Virus record (IMG/VR): IMGVR_UViG_3300035698_013754
Coordinates: 1-61,260 of that record
Direction: 5' to 3' (one strand)
Length of the DNA stretch: 61,260 bases
Origin: a virus
The translations under genes and the position numbers were made by a program. Under the pieces are notes generated by a model, which was not told the origin of the DNA, made no database searches, and was given only the letters and a program-made list of their open reading frames with translations. Positions 56,679 to 61,260 of this stretch are shown here, in pieces. The first letter of the stretch is position 1. Each line of letters opens with the position of its first letter.

Positions 56679-57262
56679 TTATCTCCTTTCACATTATTCC
56701 CGATCCAATTGAATGTATTAGAGAATATTTCTCTACCTTCTTTCGGAAGATCAGGGCATTTGAGGGCATTGGCAAGTTTCTTCTGAACCTGTTCTGCGTA
56801 GTCCATCCAATCACGTACCTTACCGTATCTTTCTCTAACATGCTTGTCTATCTCACGGCTTGAAAGCGCACCTTCTTGCAGGTAGACATCTCGAAGGATG
56901 TCGAATGTTTCTTCCAAAGAAAGGTTGTAGCGATGTCGAGCATCATACAATGCCCGGAAGTGTGAATAATAAACTCTTGGCATTTCCTTTGTCATCCTGG
57001 TAGCTTTTCTATACCTGATCTTGGAACAGAATTCGATGAACATCACATAGGCATGAGCCATGTTCTCGATAGTATCAGGAGAAACACTCATTTCATCTGC
57101 AAGGCCAATTGTGCCACCCCGGGAGTATGTCCCGACCACTTTCGCACACCATCTGGCTGCTTCCCACCGTCCAGCGTCCGAATTCTTATAGGCATCACAG
57201 GCTTTTTTATAGATCACCTGCAGACGAAGTTCTTCACGTTTTGTCATAGGAATAAAATTCAT
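56675..57262 (-). CDS. Putative DNA-binding regulator, 195 aa
   Basis: ATG 57262 follows GGAGAG. A candidate helix-turn-helix, IGLADEMSVSPDTIENMAHAYVMF, lies near residue 55; the rest is helical and basic. It starts 48 bases downstream of a GGATGAATGTCACT copy, so it may be the first gene of a regulated sub-operon. Its role (replication or regulation) is inferred only. Confidence 0.55.
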   Translation of the reverse strand: MNFIPMTKREELRLQVIYKKACDAYKNSDAGRWEAARWCAKVVGTYSRGGTIGLADEMSVSPDTIENMAHAYVMFIEFCSKIRYRKATRMTKEMPRVYYSHFRALYDARHRYNLSLEETFDILRDVYLQEGALSSREIDKHVRERYGKVRDWMDYAEQVQKKLANALKCPDLPKEGREIFSNTFNWIGNNVKGDK

Positions 57263-57310
57263 GAGTGTCTCTCCATAACATAATAATAATTGGTGTCTTC
57301 AAGGATGACA

Positions 57311-57324
57311 AGTGACATTCATCC
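57311..57324 (-). promoter_or_regulatory. GGATGAATGTCACT motif, copy 3
   Basis: On the minus strand GGATGAATGTCACT, pointing to the 57262 gene. It lies within a larger inverted repeat, AAGGATG (57301-57307) and CATCCTT (57320-57326). TATTAT-like -10 sequences lie about 20 bases downstream. Confidence 0.55.
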
Positions 57325-57331
57325 TTACTTT

Positions 57332-58645
57332 TCAATCATTTCTATACCAAAGCTCTTGCTTTGGTTCTGGTTTCTTTTCATCCGACTTCTCCTTGACCAC
57401 ATTCTCAAAACGAAGCCCACGTTTCAAAAGGTTTATCACACCAGACACTTCATCAGCATCCCTTCCTTTGAGCGGGATCAGCTTGACATTATCTTCTTCC
57501 CTTGCCATGGTGTACATCCAATCCGCATCATATCCGATCTCAGCAGGACCCGAAACATCCTGGATATCTGCGATGGCCTTTTCGATCCCAGCCTTATTCA
57601 ATGATTGGATGCTTATTCCACTCACATTGGCTTCCCTGCAGATAGCACGGAATCTTCTCGAGCGCAGTTTAGCCCTCTCGTTATCATCTTTTCCATCGGA
57701 GTCAGCGAACAGGTTCATGTAGTCAACCAGGACAAGTTCTATAGGATACTTGGCACGTAGATTGGCCAGATCCGCACGCATATGGGATGTGGTCATCATT
57801 GGATTGTCGCTTATGTGTAGGTAAGGCGTATCCAGCTTTTCGATTGCTTTAGTGTACCTGGCGTGATCACCATCTGTGAAGCGTCCTGTTTTCAGTTTGC
57901 GCGGGGACGGTCCCCCAAGCATAAAGATAGCTCGGTAGAGTAACCTCTTTGTGTCCATTTCCATTTCGTAAATAGCAACATGGCGATGGAGTTCGATGGA
58001 GATATGTAACCCGACCTGTAATAGTAGGGTTGTCTTTCCGACCTGCGGAGGACCGACAAGCAAAGTGGTTTCCTGCGGATGCAAGCCACCTGTGCTTCTG
58101 TCCCAATCGATGATATCTGTTGGAATTCCCCAAACGTCTGCTGGGTTCTTGATTCGTTCTTCAACTTCTCCATCTATCTCCTTTAGAGCTGCAAAAGGAA
58201 TTTGTGCGCCACCTTCTACTGGTTTTGTTTTGATCAGTCGATCAAGTATACCTGCGATGTCTTTATCATCGGATTCATCGTATCCAAACACAGCCAGGTC
58301 ATTCGCTATGGTGAGATACCTTCTATCAGTTGCCTTCTTAACAACCAACGCAGCATATGCCTTCACGTTCGCACTTGAAGGTACCTGGTTCATCAGCGCA
58401 GTCAGATAGGCAGGACCGCCAATTTCTTCCAGATTCCCTTCCTTCTCCAGATCGTTTGTTATGGTCAGGAAATCGATAGGGGTATTGCTTTCTTGAAGAC
58501 GTTGAAAGGATTCCCAAATGAAACGATGTCTGTGGATGTAGAATTGATCAGCCTGCAATCCCAGCTCTCTCATGCACTCCGGATCAATTATTACACTGCC
58601 CACAACTGCTTCTTCTGCTTCCCGATTGTGCGGTATGTTTTCCAT
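57332..58645 (-). CDS. dnaB: DnaB-type replicative helicase
   Basis: 437 residues. The N-terminal domain (EAEEAVVGSVIIDPECM) and the RecA-like C-domain with GPPQVGKTT (Walker A, about 198-206), ELVLVDYMNL (Walker B) and a final PLKGRDADEVSG region match DnaB. It unwinds DNA at the fork. The start is ATG 58645; a GTG three bases earlier is possible. With the DnaD-type initiator it forms the replication core. Relative to the usual 450-470 residues, it is slightly short. Confidence 0.85.
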   Translation of the reverse strand: MENIPHNREAEEAVVGSVIIDPECMRELGLQADQFYIHRHRFIWESFQRLQESNTPIDFLTITNDLEKEGNLEEIGGPAYLTALMNQVPSSANVKAYAALVVKKATDRRYLTIANDLAVFGYDESDDKDIAGILDRLIKTKPVEGGAQIPFAALKEIDGEVEERIKNPADVWGIPTDIIDWDRSTGGLHPQETTLLVGPPQVGKTTLLLQVGLHISIELHRHVAIYEMEMDTKRLLYRAIFMLGGPSPRKLKTGRFTDGDHARYTKAIEKLDTPYLHISDNPMMTTSHMRADLANLRAKYPIELVLVDYMNLFADSDGKDDNERAKLRSRRFRAICREANVSGISIQSLNKAGIEKAIADIQDVSGPAEIGYDADWMYTMAREEDNVKLIPLKGRDADEVSGVINLLKRGLRFENVVKEKSDEKKPEPKQELWYRND

Positions 58646-58657
58646 CACCTAACCGCT

Positions 58658-58987
58658 TTATCGTTCACTGAATACCCTGCTTTTTTCTTCTGCAGATAAT
58701 GGCTTGCTCCGATCCCGGTACCTTTTATTTCTAGCAGTATTCTTGTCATACCTCTTATCGAAGTAATTCACCCTTGGGAGAACAATATTTTGGCCATACA
58801 ACAGATAAAGAAACATCACTACCGAAGATGCCATCTGCACCCCCATCCCCTTGACTTTTCCTGCAATAATCACTCTTTGCTCTTCGACTACTTCCCGGAC
58901 TTCTTCCGGTTGTGTTGCCAACCAATCATTTAATACATCACTGATACCCTTTTCATCCTTAAAATCGGGTGATACATTTGCGCTCAT
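58658..58987 (-). CDS. Hypothetical protein, 109 aa
   Basis: ATG 58987 follows AAAGGAGGATTA and overlaps the upstream stop. The first half is acidic and helical; the middle has a hydrophobic helix MASSVVMFLYLLYG and the C-terminus is strongly basic. No family is recognised. Confidence 0.55.
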   Translation of the reverse strand: MSANVSPDFKDEKGISDVLNDWLATQPEEVREVVEEQRVIIAGKVKGMGVQMASSVVMFLYLLYGQNIVLPRVNYFDKRYDKNTARNKRYRDRSKPLSAEEKSRVFSER

Positions 58988-59217
58988 TAATCCTCCTTTA
59001 TCCTCTTACCAGGAACAGCACGGATCTGTTTGCTGTGGATTTCCACATAACCATGTTTCTTCAACCATTGAACATGTGTCCAGATGGATGTCTTTGACTT
59101 CACGCCAACTGCTACTGATATTTCATCCAGGGTCATATTGAACCCTGTCTTGTGCTGAAATTCGATCATAGCCTGGTAAACCTTTTTCTTGAAACTAACA
59201 TCAACTGTCCTTGACAT
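58987..59217 (-). CDS. LexA-type winged-helix DNA-binding protein
   Basis: 76 residues. YQAMIEFQHKTGFNMTLDEISVAVGVKSKTSIWTHVQWLKKHGYVEI follows the LexA N-terminal domain pattern (recognition helix around SKTSIWTHV). The self-cleaving peptidase domain is absent. It may be a regulator or a replication accessory protein. Start behind GGAGGAAGAAG. Confidence 0.7.
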   Translation of the reverse strand: MSRTVDVSFKKKVYQAMIEFQHKTGFNMTLDEISVAVGVKSKTSIWTHVQWLKKHGYVEIHSKQIRAVPGKRIKED

Positions 59218-59458
59218 CTTCTTCCTCCTTTTTTGGGGGTTCTTCGCACTTGATCAATATTTTATCTTCGTACTTCCACGCTTCTTTGGGTTGTGCGCCA
59301 TCTCTCTTGGCAGACTTTTCCATTGCATCTTCCACGGTGAACCACGGATTTATCGTGTATTCTCTTGTCGTAACACCCTTCGGAATACCGTTTATAAAAC
59401 CAATAAGAGTTTCAAAGGTGTGGATCGTCATTCCTTTGAATTTCATCAATTCTCCCAT
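59201..59458 (-). CDS. Hypothetical protein, 85 aa
   Basis: ATG 59458 follows AAAGGAGGATTG; the frame is open further upstream but without a ribosome site. The protein has a helix start (FKGMTIHTFETLIGFI), a NPWFTVEDAMEKSAK segment, and an acidic-lysine tail that overlaps the next gene by 17 bases. Function unknown. Confidence 0.55.
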   Translation of the reverse strand: MGELMKFKGMTIHTFETLIGFINGIPKGVTTREYTINPWFTVEDAMEKSAKRDGAQPKEAWKYEDKILIKCEEPPKKEEEDVKDS

Positions 59459-59471
59459 CAATCCTCCTTTT

Positions 59472-59885
59472 TCAATATCCAATAACTTCGATTCTTCCGG
59501 TTTTCCCGGTTGATCGTTCATCCAAAATCCTCTTATGTTCTGCCTTATAGTGTTTGGCGATCTCTTTGAGTTCTCTCTTATTCTGTTTAGCAAGAGTAAT
59601 GTTACGGGTTTTTTCTACCAGTACATCATAAGCTGATTGCCCCTTCAGCTCTAAGTAAAATTCGTGGAACTCAACCTTATGTTCGTCCATGTGCCGATGG
59701 CATCCCATACACATACAAAATAAATTGATTGGATCAGTTCTAACAGCCTGGCTATCCCTGCCCTCATAATGGCAGCAGTTCAATCCCCTACGTCCCCTGT
59801 AATCTGTTTTACATCGTTCACAGATATTATCAGCCCCTTCCCTGATACAACGAGATACCCATGCGTCCGCGCTAGTTATTTTCAT
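59472..59885 (-). CDS. NinG/HNH-like recombination nuclease
   Basis: 137 residues behind GGAGGATCAGAA. CERCKTDYRGRRGLNCCHYEGRDSQ then NLFCMCMGCHRHMDEHKVEF give the CxxC, CCH and CH arrangement of NinG/Rap and HNH phage recombination proteins. Overlaps the initiator stop by ATGA. Its position in the replication operon fits a recombination role, unlike the homing-type HNH genes. Confidence 0.7.
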   Translation of the reverse strand: MKITSADAWVSRCIREGADNICERCKTDYRGRRGLNCCHYEGRDSQAVRTDPINLFCMCMGCHRHMDEHKVEFHEFYLELKGQSAYDVLVEKTRNITLAKQNKRELKEIAKHYKAEHKRILDERSTGKTGRIEVIGY

Positions 59886-60574
59886 TTCTGATCCTCCAGA
59901 ACTTCCGATACATCTCGGATTCCCCTCTTGGCCAGTTCTCTTTCTATCTCGGATTGCTTGTCAGCCGGGTTGGATGATTTAGACTTGCCACGCTTCTCCC
60001 AATTGAGCAGGATCTTATCGATGTATGCCCAAGATCGGGCATTGTGAACGACAGCTTCGTTGATCGCATCCAATATCCACTGGTTTGGATAGTTATCAAT
60101 TGCATCCAACATCTTATCCCTGATGATTGATGTTAGTAATCCTATGTTGTTCTCATAAAGTCTAAAAGCAGATTTGTCACCATCAGTAGATGACGGTTTA
60201 ATGACGGTTAATGATGATTCGGGTGACACAGCTATGTCACCCCTTTCTGTCGTGGTTGTCACCCCTTTTTCACCCCCCATGTCACCCCCCACATCTAGGG
60301 GTGACAAAATGGCACCCCCTTCATGCGGGATACGCCATTTGTTAGTACCTTTGGGACCTTGACCGTCAGGTATAAGATAGCCCTTCTCTTCTAGTATCCT
60401 GGTTATCCTCTGGACTGATCTTTCACTGTAGCCGGTCTTTTCAGCAACCGTTGAAACTGCAGGGAATATTGAAAATCCATTATGGTCTGCATGATCCGCA
60501 TAAGCCAACATGACAAGTTTCTCATCTTTATCTACTTTCAGATCCCAAACCATACCAGACATTTTGACGCTCAT
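59882..60574 (-). CDS. Replication initiator with winged helix and DnaD-like domain
   Basis: 230 residues from ATG 60574, behind AAAGGAAGTGAA. The N-terminal part (KLVMLAYADHADHNGFSIFPAVSTVAEKTGYSERSVQRITRILEEKGYL) is a phage O-like winged helix; the C-terminal part (FRLYENNIGLLTSIIRDKMLDAIDNYP...INEAVVHNARSWAYIDKILLNWEKRG) is a DnaD/DnaB_2 domain used to load helicase. A low-complexity linker between them is encoded by an array of GTCACCCC repeats, a likely origin. It would bind the origin and recruit the DnaB helicase. Confidence 0.8.
   Translation of the reverse strand: MSVKMSGMVWDLKVDKDEKLVMLAYADHADHNGFSIFPAVSTVAEKTGYSERSVQRITRILEEKGYLIPDGQGPKGTNKWRIPHEGGAILSPLDVGGDMGGEKGVTTTTERGDIAVSPESSLTVIKPSSTDGDKSAFRLYENNIGLLTSIIRDKMLDAIDNYPNQWILDAINEAVVHNARSWAYIDKILLNWEKRGKSKSSNPADKQSEIERELAKRGIRDVSEVLEDQK
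60221..60306. repeat. Iteron-like GTCACCCC array inside the initiator gene
   Basis: TGTCACCCC occurs exactly at 60235, 60257 and 60280, spaced 22 and 23 bases. A variant (TTTCACCCC) lies at 60269. The inverted form occurs at 60298-60306 (GGGGTGACA) and 60221-60228 (GGGTGACA). ATGACGGTT is tandemly repeated next to it (60191-60209). Lambda-type origins have iterons in the same place within the initiator gene. Confidence 0.65.
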
Positions 60575-60596
60575 TTCACTTCCTTTAGGAACAAAC

Positions 60597-60690
60597 AACC
60601 CCGCTCAAACCGTTACCGGAATCTGTCGAAGGATGCAAGTTTGGCTCAAGCGGGGTTATTTGTCGGTAACAAAAACTTGCCACCTTCGAC
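60597..60690. repeat. Three mutually interleaved inverted repeats in the initiator leader
   Basis: A: AACCCCGCT (60597-60605) with AGCGGGGTT (60649-60657). B: GTTACCG (60612-60618) with CGGTAAC (60664-60670). C: GTCGAAGG..GCAAGTTT (60625-60642) with AAACTTGC..CCTTCGAC (60673-60690). The order is A, B, C, A', B', C', so every pair crosses the others. The whole lies between the -10 at 60698 and the initiator ribosome site. Confidence 0.8.
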
Positions 60691-60697
60691 GGAATTC

Positions 60698-60703
60698 ATT
60701 ATA
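60698..60703 (-). promoter_or_regulatory. -10 element of the replication operon
   Basis: TATAAT on the minus strand; the -35 is weak. Transcripts starting near 60691 would begin exactly at the interleaved-repeat leader. Confidence 0.5.
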
Positions 60704-60706
60704 ACA

Positions 60707-61150
60707 CTATCTATTGATCTGCACGCTCACCCGGCACAAATTTAAGATTTCGTTCTCATGCCCTTCCACCATCACATAGTATTTATCGTGGACAGCTTCG
60801 ATTGGCCAGATTGCAGATTGGACCAACCCGAGTTCGAATATTTCATCAGGATGGACATTTCCACCGACTGCATAGAGTCTCAAATTCATAGGTCTATCCA
60901 GGTTTATAGTAAGTAATGCGCCGTTGAATTTCTTGTCAATAACGATGGTAGCGGAATCCTCAAGATGAACGCCATATCCAGGGGCAATGTATCCCCAATA
61001 ACATGAAGTCCATCCGTCAGATAGTACGATTGGGTGATCATTCTGCAGGCGCATTGTTTTTGGGATGAATGGGTGGATCACACTGTTTATCGTAAAGAGC
61101 GAAATAACAACCAATAAAACTGACAGAACTATCAAAATATTTGTGTTCAT
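60707..61150 (-). CDS. Membrane-anchored or secreted protein, 147 aa
   Basis: ATG 61150 behind AAGGAGGAAAA. The N-terminus (ILIVLSVLLVVISLFTINSVI) is one membrane span or signal anchor. The rest is a beta-rich outer domain (GWTSCYWGYIAPGYGVHLEDSATIVIDKK...). No family is recognised. An envelope-associated accessory role, such as superinfection exclusion, is possible but unproven. Confidence 0.55.
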   Translation of the reverse strand: MNTNILIVLSVLLVVISLFTINSVIHPFIPKTMRLQNDHPIVLSDGWTSCYWGYIAPGYGVHLEDSATIVIDKKFNGALLTINLDRPMNLRLYAVGGNVHPDEIFELGLVQSAIWPIEAVHDKYYVMVEGHENEILNLCRVSVQINR

Positions 61151-61260
61151 TTTTCCTCCTTCTGAATTTGAGCTTTCTTGATAAATCTTGCCAATCTTTT
61201 CTTCCCGTACAATCTTTTGGCAAGGCAGATCCCGAACCCTATAATGGGATCGAACAGATC
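61147..61260 (-). CDS. Partial small protein, N-terminus beyond window edge
   Basis: The last 37 codons of a leftward gene, ending in a TGA that overlaps the next ATG. The visible part has one hydrophobic patch (DLFDPIIGFGICLAKRLYG) and a basic tail. If the window ends join, the AAAGGAGG at the left edge would lie just before it, but no standard start codon follows in frame. Confidence 0.5.
   Translation of the reverse strand, partial: DLFDPIIGFGICLAKRLYGKKRLARFIKKAQIQKEEK

Noticed and set aside
60597-60657. Simple intrinsic terminator (AACCCCGCT / AGCGGGGTT)
   Set aside because: The loop would be over 40 bases and no proper T-tract follows; the interleaved repeats B and C are better explained by alternative structures.
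1-61260. Temperate prophage
   Set aside because: No integrase, excisionase, attachment site or full CI/LexA-type repressor is visible; the LexA-like protein has only a DNA-binding domain. Absence here is not proof if the genome is incomplete.
1-61260. tRNA genes and CRISPR arrays
   Set aside because: I saw no cloverleaf with a proper T-loop and acceptor stem, and no regularly spaced direct repeats of CRISPR size.

Overview
This window reads as most or all of the genome of a tailed double-stranded DNA bacteriophage. It holds terminase, portal, capsid protease-scaffold, major capsid protein, head-tail connector, tail tube, tail assembly chaperones, tape measure, distal tail and hub genes, plus lysis and replication genes. 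There is a long tape measure and no sheath, so a siphovirus-like particle is likely. I found no integrase, DNA polymerase, tRNA, IS element or CRISPR array. Shine-Dalgarno sites (GGAGG, AAAGGA) are strong and genes are chained by ATGA overlaps, so the host is a bacterium. Its identity cannot be read from the sequence; a radical SAM enzyme in the sugar cassette is compatible with an anaerobic host. Both window ends cut leftward genes, and joining them gives a sensible junction, so the window may be a circularised genome.

Layout. (1) 1-9.4 kb: mostly leftward, tightly packed small early-type genes, including a DnaN-like sliding clamp, an ASCH-type protein, zinc-ribbon proteins and many membrane microproteins under 60 residues. 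A short rightward block at 2.1-3.3 kb interrupts them. Non-coding elements made of eight-G runs and TTGTGC hexamers flank the 3.3-7.9 kb leftward block. (2) 9.7-15.5 kb: rightward accessory and lysis genes: a DNA methylase, a small kinase-fold protein, an acetyltransferase, a GH25 endolysin, a cytosine-methylase-like protein and a C39-like peptidase. (3) 15.8-29.3 kb: phosphoesterase, a structured non-coding region, a GmhA-like isomerase, terminase, HNH nuclease, portal, a fibre-like protein, protease-scaffold and major capsid protein, closed by a terminator.

(4) 29.4-42 kb: an inserted sugar and glycosyltransfer cassette between capsid and connector genes. It has an NDP-sugar 4,6-dehydratase, glycosyltransferases, a methyltransferase, a HddA-like heptose kinase, a radical SAM protein, a DegT-family enzyme whose PLP lysine is replaced by histidine, an epimerase and a three-module glycosyltransferase, interspersed with three homing-type nucleases. 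With the GmhA-like isomerase this looks like partial nucleotide-heptose and deoxysugar synthesis serving glycosylation of the virion or the host surface. (5) 42-53.8 kb: a two-gene leftward moron, then connector and tail genes; both the tail tube and distal tail proteins carry beta-propeller-like modules. (6) 54-61.3 kb: leftward replication genes (DnaD-type initiator, DnaB helicase, NinG-like nuclease, LexA-type winged helix, recombination-associated protein). The initiator gene contains iteron-like repeats, and its leader has three mutually interleaved inverted repeats.

Regulation: one 14-bp motif, GGATGAATGTCACT, occurs in three intergenic regions, each time oriented toward the downstream operon. 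At least two genes appear to start directly at the transcription start with no ribosome binding site.
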